DNA of 64,000 bases from Deltaproteobacteria bacterium Ga0077550 (GTDB lineage Bacteria; Myxococcota_A; Polyangia; Nannocystales; Nannocystaceae). The notes under the pieces are model-generated. The model made no database searches and was not told where the DNA came from. It worked only from the letters and a program-made list of their open reading frames with translations. The position numbers and the translations under genes are program-made. Positions 54,536 through 63,421 of the stretch are shown piece after piece. The stretch lies in NCBI GenBank assembly GCA_001464385.1, contig LNFB01000238.1, positions 60,746 through 124,745 on the forward strand, in the 5' to 3' direction. The stretch's first letter is position 1, and each line of letters opens with the position of its first letter.

Positions 54536-55072
54536 TCAAGCCGTCGTGCGCGGCCGCAGGCGCGCAGAGATCGCGAGGGCCAGCGGGGCGCCGTGGAGGT
54601 ACAGCCCCGCCAACCACATCGGCACGCCGAAGAGGTCCGGGTGGCGGTACGCGAACGCGCCGGTCGAGGACAGCAGCGCCTCGAACGTCACGCCGCCCGC
54701 GGCGAGCAGGCCGGCGAAGATCAGTGTGGGGCGGTGGGTGGTGCGCAGGGCGAAGAACACCGCGTAGGCGACCGACAGCCCGATCGGGTGCGCGTGCCAC
54801 TGTCCGCTGGCCCAGTACGCGGCGACGAACCACCCCGCCGACCCCGCGACCTGGTGCTCGCGCGTGCCCGGGGCACCGTCGGTGAACAGCCGCGCCGCGG
54901 AGAGGATCACGATCGTCGCGACCGCGAAGAGCGGGGCGACCCACCAGGCCTGGCCCCACAGCCACGGGTCGGGGTAGTGGAGCACGCCGTAGCGCACGTG
55001 GATCTGGTCGAGCAGCAGGCCACCGGCGCCGCCGGTGACCAGCGCCGTGGCGACGCGGGTCGGGGTCCACAT
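54536..55072 (-). CDS. INSIG-like polytopic membrane protein
   Basis: ATG at 55072 (178 residues; a GTG at 55108 is an alternative). Five to six TM helices. Features shared with INSIG proteins by eye: GGLLLDQIHVRYGVLHYPDP near TM1, QAWWVAPLF at TM2, and a C-terminal stretch with STGAFAYRHPDLFGVPMWL followed by a small-residue helix and Arg. This resembles the human pattern of Tyr, Pro-Asp, Trp-Leu and a final Arg. INSIG binds sterols and clamps client proteins. The homology is my recognition, not a computed result. Third or fourth gene of the cluster. Confidence 0.55.
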   Translation of the reverse strand: MWTPTRVATALVTGGAGGLLLDQIHVRYGVLHYPDPWLWGQAWWVAPLFAVATIVILSAARLFTDGAPGTREHQVAGSAGWFVAAYWASGQWHAHPIGLSVAYAVFFALRTTHRPTLIFAGLLAAGGVTFEALLSSTGAFAYRHPDLFGVPMWLAGLYLHGAPLALAISARLRPRTTA

Positions 55073-55141
55073 GGACGGAGCGTCGCACGTCCGCGGGCGC
55101 GCCGTCACGCGGCCGCGGGGGCGGTGGCCACTCGGCGGCGG

Positions 55142-56359
55142 TCACATGAAATTGCGCGTGTGCAGCTCGGACAGGGCGGCGGCCTCGGCCTCGGGGAAGC
55201 CCAGGCGCTGCAGACGACGCCGGCGGCCGCGATCCATGTCGTGGACGAGCTCGGTGACCGCCGCGAAGCCGCGGGCGATCGCCAGCGGCTCGAGGGATCC
55301 GGCCGCGATCACGACCAGCGCGTCGAAGACGTCCGCGTTGAGGCCCGCGGTGTCGGCGAGGGCGTCGTGTCGACGGTGCACCGCCGCGACCAGCCGCTCG
55401 CGTAGCGCGGGCTCGAGCCCGAGGTGGCGCTCGAGGTGCGCGAGGCCGAAGGCGACGTGGCGGGCCTCGTCCTGCGCAGCGAGCCGGGTCACCGCCTTGG
55501 TCGCGGCGTCCGGGGCGTGCTCGTGCAGGAACCACAGCAGCGAGAGGAACGAGCCCTCGCCGAGCACCGACAGCAGGAACATCGCCAGGGCGTAGTCGGG
55601 CTCGTCGAGCAGCGACTGCAGCGACGCCTGGCCGCCCGCGCTCGAGCTGCCGAGCTCGTCGCGGAAGAGGCGGGCGCGGCGGGTGAAGACCTCGATGTGG
55701 CGGGCCTCGTCGGCGAGCTGCACCGCGAGCAGCTGGAGGATCTCGCGGAAGTGCGGGTGCATCTGCGCGAGGAACCGCGCCGGCACCAGCAACGCGGCGG
55801 TCTCGTTCTCGACGAGGTACGTCATCACCTGGACGATCGCGTCCTCGACCGCGGGATCGTGGTCGCACGCGGTCGCCCAGGGGATCGCGGTCGCGGGGTC
55901 CCATTGCGCCGCGGTGGCCTGGGCGTAGAGCGCGGGCGCCTCGTCGGCCCAGACGTCGACGCGTCGATCGAGCCCGAAACGCACCGCCGGCGTCGCGGCG
56001 TCGACGAGGGCGCCGCGGGCGGCGAGCCCCCAGCGCGGTGACGCGACCTCGGCCAGCGCGTCGGGTCGGCGCAGGTCGGCGTGTCCGGCCCGCTCGGCGC
56101 CGACGCTGCGGTCCGCATCGTGGCGGCCGACCGTGATCGTGAAGCCGTCGGGCGTGGCGGTGAACCCGTGGCCCTTGGCGCGGCACCACGCGCGGCCGTG
56201 CACGGCGAGCTCGGGGGCAAGGCCGCGCACGTCGAGCCTGTCGCCGGCGACGAGCCCCGCGCGGCGGATCGTGTGCGAGAGCAGGACCGTGCCGCCCCCG
56301 TCGAGCCCCAACGGCCCGAGCTCGAGGGCGACCTGGGCCGGCTCCCGCGTGGTCGTCAT
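55142..56359 (-). CDS. Degenerate TusA-like domain fused to a ferritin-like di-iron oxygenase
   Basis: A 405-residue protein. Residues 1-80 have the TusA outline (AGDRLDVRGL ... AWCRAKGHGFTA, with Cys58), but the catalytic CPxP is missing (DGGG in its place). Residues about 165-380 are a ferritin-like helical bundle with ENE (Glu185), EARH (Glu217, His220), GEG (Glu267) and EARH (Glu297, His300), a complete carboxylate di-iron set. I infer an oxygenase or desaturase. The ATG overlaps the stop of the PhnD-like gene (ATGA). Confidence 0.75.
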   Translation of the reverse strand: MTTTREPAQVALELGPLGLDGGGTVLLSHTIRRAGLVAGDRLDVRGLAPELAVHGRAWCRAKGHGFTATPDGFTITVGRHDADRSVGAERAGHADLRRPDALAEVASPRWGLAARGALVDAATPAVRFGLDRRVDVWADEAPALYAQATAAQWDPATAIPWATACDHDPAVEDAIVQVMTYLVENETAALLVPARFLAQMHPHFREILQLLAVQLADEARHIEVFTRRARLFRDELGSSSAGGQASLQSLLDEPDYALAMFLLSVLGEGSFLSLLWFLHEHAPDAATKAVTRLAAQDEARHVAFGLAHLERHLGLEPALRERLVAAVHRRHDALADTAGLNADVFDALVVIAAGSLEPLAIARGFAAVTELVHDMDRGRRRRLQRLGFPEAEAAALSELHTRNFM

Positions 56360-57207
56360 CGACCCGCGATCTCGGTGACGAAGCCGTCGATCGTCCCGAA
56401 CGCGTCGATCGCCTGCTCGAGCAGCGCGTAGCCCTCGGTGCGCCCAGGCAGCCAGGCCCGCAGCCCCTCGAGGTCCATCAGGGGGCGCAGCGTCGGGTCG
56501 GCGTACGACATCCCCAGCAACAGCTCGGTGAAGCGCTTCATCTTGGGGGCCGCCCCGAGATCGTCGAGCACGCTGAAGTTGCAATGATCGTACGCGGCGG
56601 TCTGCGCGACGATGTGCGTGCTGCCGGAGGGGAGCACCCCCTCGCGCGCGAACAGCAGGTGGTTGCCGTCGATCATGCACGCGGCCGCGACCTCGCCGGC
56701 GACGAGCGCCCGCGCGGCGTCGCGCTCGCCACCGATGTGGTCGCCGTGCTTGCCGAGCAGCACGTCGAAGCGCCGCACCTCGACGTCGCGGCCGGGCACG
56801 AGCCCCGCCTGCTGCAGGTGCACCAGGGGGATGAGCGTCGCCTGCGGCGAATCTCCGGCGCCGACGGCGATGGTCTTGCCCCGCAGATCGGCGAGCGACG
56901 CGACCTCGCCGGTGCGCGCGACGATCACCGAGGTCAGGTCGCGATCGCTGTCGCGCATCGCGATCGCCTGCGCGCTGCGTCCGAGCCGCTTGGCGATGCG
57001 CTCGAGCTGCAGCCACGCCAGCGGGCTGTTCCACGCGACGTCCATGTCGCCGCGGACGTGCGCCTCGACCTGGCGCTCGTAGTTGCTGTACAGCACGAAG
57101 TCGAACGCGAGGTCGTGCGCGGCGAAGAACTCGCGGAAGCCCTCCCAGATCGTGACGACCTTGGGGTCATAGGCGACCGCGCCGAGGATGACGGTGTCGG
57201 TGGTCAT
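56356..57207 (-). CDS. PhnD/SsuA-like substrate-binding-fold protein without a signal peptide
   Basis: A 283-residue type-2 periplasmic-binding fold: AVAYDPKVVTIWEGFREFF, YSNYERQVEAHVRGDMDVAWNSPLAWL and DLRGKTIAVGAGDSPQATLIPL match PhnD-like proteins. AGGAG lies 5 nt before the ATG at 57207. There is no signal peptide or lipobox, so it should stay in the cytoplasm; an enzyme-like or sensory role is more likely than import. No ABC permease or ATPase is nearby. It starts 7 nt after the upstream gene. Confidence 0.82.
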   Translation of the reverse strand: MTTDTVILGAVAYDPKVVTIWEGFREFFAAHDLAFDFVLYSNYERQVEAHVRGDMDVAWNSPLAWLQLERIAKRLGRSAQAIAMRDSDRDLTSVIVARTGEVASLADLRGKTIAVGAGDSPQATLIPLVHLQQAGLVPGRDVEVRRFDVLLGKHGDHIGGERDAARALVAGEVAAACMIDGNHLLFAREGVLPSGSTHIVAQTAAYDHCNFSVLDDLGAAPKMKRFTELLLGMSYADPTLRPLMDLEGLRAWLPGRTEGYALLEQAIDAFGTIDGFVTEIAGR

Positions 57208-57214
57208 GGGTCTC

Positions 57215-58345
57215 CTAGGCGAGCGGCAGGCCACACAGCGCGCGGCCGATGAAGTCGTGGAGCACGTCGGTGGTGGGGGCCATCACGGTGGCCGCCCGCG
57301 CGTCGCGGAAGAACCGCTCGACGCCGGTCTCCTTGCGGAAGGCCGCGCCCCCGCAGACCCGCATCGCGAGGTCGAGGACGGCGATCGCGGTGTCGGCGGC
57401 GAGCGCCTTGCTCTCGAGCACGCGCAGGCTCGCGTCGGGGCGGCCCGACTCGAGCGCGGCGACGGTGTCCTGCAGCAGGCTGCGCACCGCGTCCGCCTGG
57501 ATGCGCATGCGCGCGATGTGACCACGGGTGACCGGCGAGTCGGCCAGCGTGGTGCCGAGGTGCTCGAGCTTGGTCGCCGTCGCGTGCGCGATGCTCCGGG
57601 CGATCGCGGCCTCCATGAGGCCGAGCGAGCACGCGGAGTTGAGCATCTGGAAGTTGGGCAGCACGACGCCCATCATGATGTCGAAGCCGGCGCCGTCGGG
57701 GCCGAGCATCGCCGACGCCGGCAGCTTGGCGCCGTTGGCCGCGACCGGGCAGGAGTCGTTGCCGCGCAGTCCCAGGCCGTCGAAGCCGCCGGAGACGACC
57801 ACGCCGGCCGCGTCGCGGGGGACCAGCCAGATCGTGCTGGGGCCCGCCGCGGCGATCGGCTTGGACGACCACACGTACGCGGTCGCGTGGTGGGCCGAGG
57901 TGACCCAGCTCTTCTTCGCGTCGAGGCGAACACCGTCGTCGTCGGCGGTGGCGGTGCTGACGGGGGCCCAGAAGTGGCTGCGCGAGCCGACCTCGGAGAA
58001 CGCGAGCGTCGACAGGTGCCTGCCGCTGGCCGCCGCGCGGCGGATCGCCTCGGGGGCGAACTTCTCGAGCACGGCGGTGCCACACAGGTGCATCGTCAGA
58101 ACCATCGCGCTCGAGCCACAGGCCCGCGCGACGCGCTCGACGACCGCGACGGCGGCACCGAGGCCGAGGCCGAGGCCGCCGACCGCGGGATCCGAGAGGA
58201 CGCCGAGGGCGCCGCACTCGGCGAGGGCGGCGATCGACGCCGCGGGGAACCGCGCAGCGGTGTCGACGTCGACGGCGGCCGGGGCGATGGTGGAGTCGAC
58301 GATGCGGTCGACGGAGGCGAGGAGGTCGGCGAGGTTCTGTGTCAT
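57215..58345 (-). CDS. Acyl-CoA dehydrogenase-superfamily flavoenzyme, atypical active site
   Basis: A 376-residue flavoprotein with the ACAD three-domain layout: LAFSEVGSRSHF and SWVTSAHHATAYVW in the middle domain, and RVCGGAAFRKETGVERFFRDARAATVMAPTTDVL in the C-terminal domain. Where medium-chain enzymes have YEGT with the catalytic Glu, this has MAPT. It may be a monooxygenase-type or otherwise repurposed member. The first gene of the cluster; a GTG 9 nt upstream (58354) is an alternative start. Confidence 0.85.
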   Translation of the reverse strand: MTQNLADLLASVDRIVDSTIAPAAVDVDTAARFPAASIAALAECGALGVLSDPAVGGLGLGLGAAVAVVERVARACGSSAMVLTMHLCGTAVLEKFAPEAIRRAAASGRHLSTLAFSEVGSRSHFWAPVSTATADDDGVRLDAKKSWVTSAHHATAYVWSSKPIAAAGPSTIWLVPRDAAGVVVSGGFDGLGLRGNDSCPVAANGAKLPASAMLGPDGAGFDIMMGVVLPNFQMLNSACSLGLMEAAIARSIAHATATKLEHLGTTLADSPVTRGHIARMRIQADAVRSLLQDTVAALESGRPDASLRVLESKALAADTAIAVLDLAMRVCGGAAFRKETGVERFFRDARAATVMAPTTDVLHDFIGRALCGLPLA

Positions 58346-58572
58346 CGTACTCACGGGAGGGGCGCGATGCCGCGACCCTCGCGTGGGCTCACGCGGCGTC
58401 GGGCGTCGGCAGGGACGTGACCGGGGACCCCCGGCCGGGTGGCACTCAGGCGTGGAGCATGTCTGCGTGCGCCGACGTGGCGGCGCGGCGGGATCGTTGG
58501 CCAATCGGCACGGTCCGTCAAGCGGCCGGGTGTGCGCGGGCGCGGGTGGACGCTTCGCGTTCATCCGCGACG

Positions 58573-61395
58573 TCAATCGTCGAGCGCCGCCTCGATCGCG
58601 GCCACGAGCCTGCGCGCGGCGCCGTCCACGTCCGTCCCGATCCCCTCGCGGGCCGCGGCGAGCAGCGCCCGCGCGCGGCCGCGGTCGGCAGGGGACGTCG
58701 CGAGCACGCGCGCGAGCACGAGGGTCGCGAAGCTCCGCGTGTCGTTCGGCACCGAGGGATCGCGGCCGAGCTCCACCGCGCGCTCGGCTGCCTCGCGGGC
58801 GGCCCCGCGCTGGCCGATCGCGAACAGGTTGTGCGCGAGGTTGGCGACGCCGAGGCACAGCTGCGGGTGGTCGCGCCCCAGCGTGCGCTCCTCGATCGCC
58901 AGGGCGCGCTGCCGCAGCGTCAACGCCTCCTCGGGCCGGCCGAGATCGCCCTCGAGCGCATTGGCGACCCCGACGAGCGACGCGGCGACCCGGGGATCGT
59001 CGGGGCCGAACAGCGACTCGCGGGTGACGAGGGCGTGGCGGTGGTGCTCGAGCGACGCCTCGCCGTTGCCGACCAACCGCAGCGCGCTGCCCAGGTTCTG
59101 GTGATCCTGTGCGATGGTGGGGTGGTTCTCGCCGAGGGTCTGCTCGTGGGTGCGCAGCACCGTCTCGAGCCCGCGGATTCCCGTCTCGACGTCGCCGAGC
59201 TCGATCGCCGCGATGGCGACGTTGCTCAGCATGTCGGCGGTGCGCGGGTTGTCGGCGCCGAGCACCCGGACGAACGCGGCGTGGGACCGCTCGTACCACT
59301 GGCGCGCGGTCGCGAGGTCGCCGTGGTGGTCGTAGACCAACCCGATTGCCCCGAGGGCGGCCGCGGTGCGGGGGTGATCCTCGCCGTGGACGCGGGTCCA
59401 GATCTCGAGCCCGGCCTCGGCGCGCGCGAGCGCCTCGCGGTGCTGACCGAGCTCCGACAGGGTCATGGCGAGGTCGCTGTACAGCGGCGCGCGCTCGAGC
59501 TCGTCGCTGGCGCCGGGCTCGCTGGCGAGGGCGAGGGCGCGGCGCTGCTGCTCGAGCACGTCCTCGGGGCGGCCGGCGTGTTCGAGGACGAGGGCGAGGT
59601 TGTGGGCCAGCCGCGACTCGCGACGGGGATCGCGGGTGAAGCGGGCGAGGGCCGCGGCGGCGAGCTCGGACCAGACGCGGGCCTCGTCGAGCCTGCCGAG
59701 TCGGCCACCGACGACCGCGACGAGCTGCGTGCGCGCGTCGGCGAGGACGCGGTCGTCACCGGCGTCCTCGGCCGCGATCGCGGCGCGCAGGAGCACCGCC
59801 TGGGCCTCCTCGGTGCGCCCCGCGGTGTCGAGGATCATGCCCCACAGCAGGTTGGCCTCGGCCTCGAGGGGGGCGTACTGCAGCTCGGCGGCGCGCCCGG
59901 CTGCGAGCTCGGCGATCGCGGCGGCGTCGGTGGTCTTGCCCGCGGCATCGAGCGCATTGGCGTGGGCGAGTCGGGCACGCACGTCGTCGATCTGCGCCTG
60001 CGCGCCCGCGTCCTCGGGCAGCGCGACGCGGCGGCGCAGCGTGCCGACGTCGGCGCAGGCCGCGAGATCCGGCAGCGCGAGCGTGGCCTCGATCGCGTTG
60101 TCCGCCACCGCAGCGTCGGCCTCGACCAGCAGCCGCACGAGCGCGTCGAGGCGCGCACGGCGGTTGTCGAGGCAGCCCATGCGCAGATCGAGGAGCTCCT
60201 CGGATTGCTCGTGCACGACGTGCGTCGCCTCGCAGGCCGACCGCCACTGTTCGGTCCAGCCGCGCGCGAACGCGTCGACGAGGCCGCGGACGCGCGAGGC
60301 GGTCGCCGCGGCATGCGAGCGACCGGTCATCACGAACGCGTTCGCGACGGCGTCGGCGCGACGGTCGTTCCACACGTCCTCCAGGCGGGTCGACGCGCCG
60401 GCGCAGGGCTCGTGCGCTGGGACGAGCGCGCGCCCGGTGATCCACGCAGTCGCGGCCACGCCGACCACCACGGCCGCGGTGATCGAGCGACGGCGGCGTC
60501 GGCCAAGGGCCGTCGCGCGGCGGAGGATCGCGTCCAGGGCCTCCATCGACGGGTGGCGCGCCGCGGGGTCGCGCTCGAGGCCGCGGAGGATCGCGCGGCG
60601 CAGCGCGGGGCTCACCCCCGGCAGCCTCGGAGGCTCGGGCGCGGGCCCCGACGCGATGCTGCGGGCGATCGCTGCCGCGTCGTCGCCGGGGAACGGGAGG
60701 CGGCGCCACAGCGCCTCGTACAGCGAGACGCAGAACGCGAACTGATCGCTGGCCGGCACCGCGTTGGCGCCGGCGTGCTGCTCGGGGGCCATGTACATCG
60801 GCGTCCCGCGGGGCTTCGCCGCCAGCTGCGGGTCGTCGGTGGTGTCCGGCGTCGCGGCGCCGTCGCCGATGCGCGCCAGGCCGAAGTCGAGCACCTGCAC
60901 GCGCCCCTGCTTGTCGACGAGGGCGTTGTCGGGCTTGAAGTCGCTGTGCACGATGCCTGCGCGGTGGGCCGCGGCGAGCCCCTCGCCGGCCTGGCGATAG
61001 ACGGAGACGATCTCCGCGACGCTGCGCGGCGCCGACTGGACCCACCGCCGCAGTGTCTGTCCGTCGACGAAGTCCATCGCGACGAACACGCGATCGCCGA
61101 TGAGGCCGACGTCGTGGATCGCGACGACGTGCGGATCGGAGAGCCGCGCCAGCGCCTGGGCCTCGTGGAGCATCGCGGCCTGGCGTGCGCGTCGACCGGG
61201 GCGCGGCCGCATCAGCTTGATCGCGACCTTGCGATCGAGCTGGGGATCGTACGCCGCGTACACGACGCCCATCCCGCCCTTGCCGAGCGTGTACAGGACC
61301 ACGTAGCGACCGACGTGCTCTCCGCCGCGCAGCGGCAGCACGGCCAGCCCGCCGCCATCGGGCGTGGCTGAGGTCGACTCGGCGTCGCGGCCCAT
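58573..61395 (-). CDS. Membrane Ser/Thr protein kinase with TPR sensor domain
   Basis: A 940-residue protein. The kinase domain (about 30-290) has GKGGMGVVY, Lys60 (VAIK), the catalytic loop HSDFKPDN (Asp152, Lys154; the usual HRD Arg is Ser151) and DFG (170-172). A TM helix follows around 325-342 (SITAAVVVGVAATAWITG), then a long TPR_12/kinesin-light-chain-type repeat array (about 520-900). This is the common myxobacterial kinase architecture, phosphorylating unknown clients and probably scaffolded by the repeats. The non-RD loop implies no activation-loop control of the usual type. Confidence 0.92.
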   Translation of the reverse strand: MGRDAESTSATPDGGGLAVLPLRGGEHVGRYVVLYTLGKGGMGVVYAAYDPQLDRKVAIKLMRPRPGRRARQAAMLHEAQALARLSDPHVVAIHDVGLIGDRVFVAMDFVDGQTLRRWVQSAPRSVAEIVSVYRQAGEGLAAAHRAGIVHSDFKPDNALVDKQGRVQVLDFGLARIGDGAATPDTTDDPQLAAKPRGTPMYMAPEQHAGANAVPASDQFAFCVSLYEALWRRLPFPGDDAAAIARSIASGPAPEPPRLPGVSPALRRAILRGLERDPAARHPSMEALDAILRRATALGRRRRRSITAAVVVGVAATAWITGRALVPAHEPCAGASTRLEDVWNDRRADAVANAFVMTGRSHAAATASRVRGLVDAFARGWTEQWRSACEATHVVHEQSEELLDLRMGCLDNRRARLDALVRLLVEADAAVADNAIEATLALPDLAACADVGTLRRRVALPEDAGAQAQIDDVRARLAHANALDAAGKTTDAAAIAELAAGRAAELQYAPLEAEANLLWGMILDTAGRTEEAQAVLLRAAIAAEDAGDDRVLADARTQLVAVVGGRLGRLDEARVWSELAAAALARFTRDPRRESRLAHNLALVLEHAGRPEDVLEQQRRALALASEPGASDELERAPLYSDLAMTLSELGQHREALARAEAGLEIWTRVHGEDHPRTAAALGAIGLVYDHHGDLATARQWYERSHAAFVRVLGADNPRTADMLSNVAIAAIELGDVETGIRGLETVLRTHEQTLGENHPTIAQDHQNLGSALRLVGNGEASLEHHRHALVTRESLFGPDDPRVAASLVGVANALEGDLGRPEEALTLRQRALAIEERTLGRDHPQLCLGVANLAHNLFAIGQRGAAREAAERAVELGRDPSVPNDTRSFATLVLARVLATSPADRGRARALLAAAREGIGTDVDGAARRLVAAIEAALDD

Positions 61396-61528
61396 CGGGT
61401 ACGTCGAGGTTCGCCCCCGGGCTCTCCCGGCGCAACCGGGGTCCGCGCGTGGGGCCGGCCGGTGTCCGCGGTGGGGCAGGGACGTCGTCGAGGTCGAGGA
61501 ACGCGAGGCGCACGCTCGGGCAGCCTGC

Positions 61529-61534
61529 TAGGCT
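61529..61534 (+). promoter_or_regulatory. TANNNT -10 element for the exonuclease III gene
   Basis: TAGGCT, 10 nt before the ATG at 61545. Confidence 0.42.
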
Positions 61535-61544
61535 CCGCCGACGC

Positions 61545-62318
61545 ATGGCGCTGCGCTTCGCCACCTGGAACGTCAACTCGATCCGCGCGCGACTCGATCA
61601 CGTGCTCACCTGGCTCGATCAGCACGAGCCCGACGTGCTGTGCCTGCAGGAGACCAAGGTCGAGGACAACCTGTTTCCCCGGGTGCCGTTCCTCGAGCTC
61701 GGCTACACCGTGACGCTGCACGGAGGCCGGGCGCTGTGCGGCGTCGCGACCATGAGCAAGCGCAAGCCGACCGAGGTCCACGCCGGTTTCCGCGAGGCGC
61801 CGGCCGACAGGCAGCCACGGCTGCTCGAGTGCGTCGTCGACGGCGTCCGCATCTTCAACCTCTACGCGCCCAACGGCACCGAGCTCGGCTCGGAGGCGTT
61901 CGCGTACAAGCTCGAGTGGTTCGCCCGCCTGCGGGCGCAGCTCGACGCGCGCTGCGATCCGGGCCAACCGATCCTGCTCATGGGCGACTTCAACATCGCG
62001 CCGGACGATCGCGATGTGTGGGATCCGCAGCTGCTGCGCGGGCGCATGCTGTTCACGGACGAGGAGCACGCGGCGCTCGCGAACCTCCTCGGCTTCGGTC
62101 TCCACGACGCGTTCCGCCGCCTCGAGAACGGGCCAGGTCACTTCACGTGGTTCGACTACCGCACCGGTGGCTTCGGTCGCAACGAGGGCCTGCGGATCGA
62201 TCTGGCGCTCGCGTCGGCGGGGCTGATCGATCGGGTCGTGGCGGTGACCCATGACCACACGCCGCGGGGCTGGGACGTGCCCAGCGATCACGTGCCCGTG
62301 GTCGTCACCCTCGAGTAG
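61545..62318 (+). CDS. xth: Exonuclease III / AP endonuclease
   Basis: A 257-residue Mg-dependent DNA repair enzyme. LQETK (34-38, Glu36 metal ligand), NLYAPNGTE, GDFNIAP, GLRIDLALAS and SDHVPV are the exo/endo/phosphatase-family motifs in order. It cleaves 5' of abasic sites and degrades 3' ends. Normal family length. A divergent kinase gene lies upstream; only 16 nt separate its stop from the convergent lipoprotein gene. Confidence 0.93.
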   Translation: MALRFATWNVNSIRARLDHVLTWLDQHEPDVLCLQETKVEDNLFPRVPFLELGYTVTLHGGRALCGVATMSKRKPTEVHAGFREAPADRQPRLLECVVDGVRIFNLYAPNGTELGSEAFAYKLEWFARLRAQLDARCDPGQPILLMGDFNIAPDDRDVWDPQLLRGRMLFTDEEHAALANLLGFGLHDAFRRLENGPGHFTWFDYRTGGFGRNEGLRIDLALASAGLIDRVVAVTHDHTPRGWDVPSDHVPVVVTLE

Positions 62319-62334
62319 CGCGGCGCAGCGTCGA

Positions 62335-63327
62335 TCACGGCGGGCAGTTCTCGGAGGTGACGCTGTCGCCCTGCTCGGGGACGCCGGCCTCGAGGAACTC
62401 CAGCGGGATCGACTGGCACTGCGCCGTGCCGCAGTCCTCCATGCGCATCACGTGGGCGTGCGGCCCGGTCGAGTAGCCGGTCGAGCCCGACAGGCCCACC
62501 GGCGTGCCCCGCGGGACGAACTCGCCGTCGAGGGTCCAGACCTCGTTGAGGTGCTTGTACAGCGAGGTGCTGCCGTCGCCGTGGCGCAGCACGACGAGGT
62601 TGCCGTAGGCGAAGCAGTCGGCGCCGCCGCCGTCGTAGCAGGGGTCGCCCGGCATCGTCTCGGCGAACGTGTGCGCGACGATGCCGTCGGCCATCGCGAC
62701 CAGCGGTGTGTTCACGCCGACCGAGAAGTCGAAGGCGTAGAACGCCGCGCCCTGGTGCGAGAAGCCGCCGTCGTTGCCCTGGGCGATGGTGGTCGTCACC
62801 CCGCACTCGAGCGGCAGGTGGAAGCCTGCGGGCGGCTGCAGCTCCGGCGGCTCTTCGAGCGTGCACTCGGCGTAGGCCGCGGTCACGAAGCCGTGGATCT
62901 GGCCGAACTCGATCTCGAACCAGAGATCGGTGCCCTCGACCGCCTCGCCGGTGGTGCTGTCGAGGACGTCGACGATGGTGTTGGGGCCGAGCTCCCCGAC
63001 CTCGGCGCCGGTGGTCGCCGGCGCGTCGCGGACGTTGAGCACGTTGCCGGGCATCACCGTGATGCGCACGCGGGGGCAGTCGTCCTGGGGCACGTCGGGG
63101 AAGGGCGGTGGCGGTGGTTCGCCCGCCTCGGAGGTTTCGGGCGCGGGCGGGGCCGCCGTGTCGTCGGTCGATGCGGGGGCGCCCGTCGAGCCCGCGGTGT
63201 CGCCGGCACCGGTGGTCGCGTCGTCGGGGTCCCACGCGCCGCCCTCGGCGACGGGTGAACCGCAGCCGGGCACGAGGAGTGTGCACAGCGCGAGCGCGCG
63301 GGCCCGAACGTCGGCGCGTGATGCCAT
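62335..63327 (-). CDS. Lipoprotein with SH3-like and M23 (LytM) domains
   Basis: A 330-residue protein starting at 63327; lipobox V-P-G-C (Cys22). A Thr/Asp/Pro linker leads to an SH3b-like domain (about 85-150, NVLNVRDAPATTGAEVGEL) and an M23 peptidase domain (about 165-325): SHQGAAFYAFDFSVG gives the first His/Asp zinc ligands and GPHAHVM the HxH. It should cut peptidoglycan cross-bridges or activate amidases, but the ligand spacing is not checked against structures. CATGCT lies 6 nt upstream. Confidence 0.85.
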   Translation of the reverse strand: MASRADVRARALALCTLLVPGCGSPVAEGGAWDPDDATTGAGDTAGSTGAPASTDDTAAPPAPETSEAGEPPPPPFPDVPQDDCPRVRITVMPGNVLNVRDAPATTGAEVGELGPNTIVDVLDSTTGEAVEGTDLWFEIEFGQIHGFVTAAYAECTLEEPPELQPPAGFHLPLECGVTTTIAQGNDGGFSHQGAAFYAFDFSVGVNTPLVAMADGIVAHTFAETMPGDPCYDGGGADCFAYGNLVVLRHGDGSTSLYKHLNEVWTLDGEFVPRGTPVGLSGSTGYSTGPHAHVMRMEDCGTAQCQSIPLEFLEAGVPEQGDSVTSENCPP

Positions 63328-63421
63328 CGCGCGAGCATGCGCCCGCGGAGCGCCACGTGTCAGCGACACGCGGGCGGCCGCGGCGGTTCCTCGTAGAGCG
63401 TTGTGCGTACGGTGGCGTGCG

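Noticed and set aside
58339..61371. A 1010-codon plus-strand frame opposite the kinase gene
   Set aside because: Shadow of a clear Ser/Thr kinase; composition is Arg/Glu/Val-rich without any motif.
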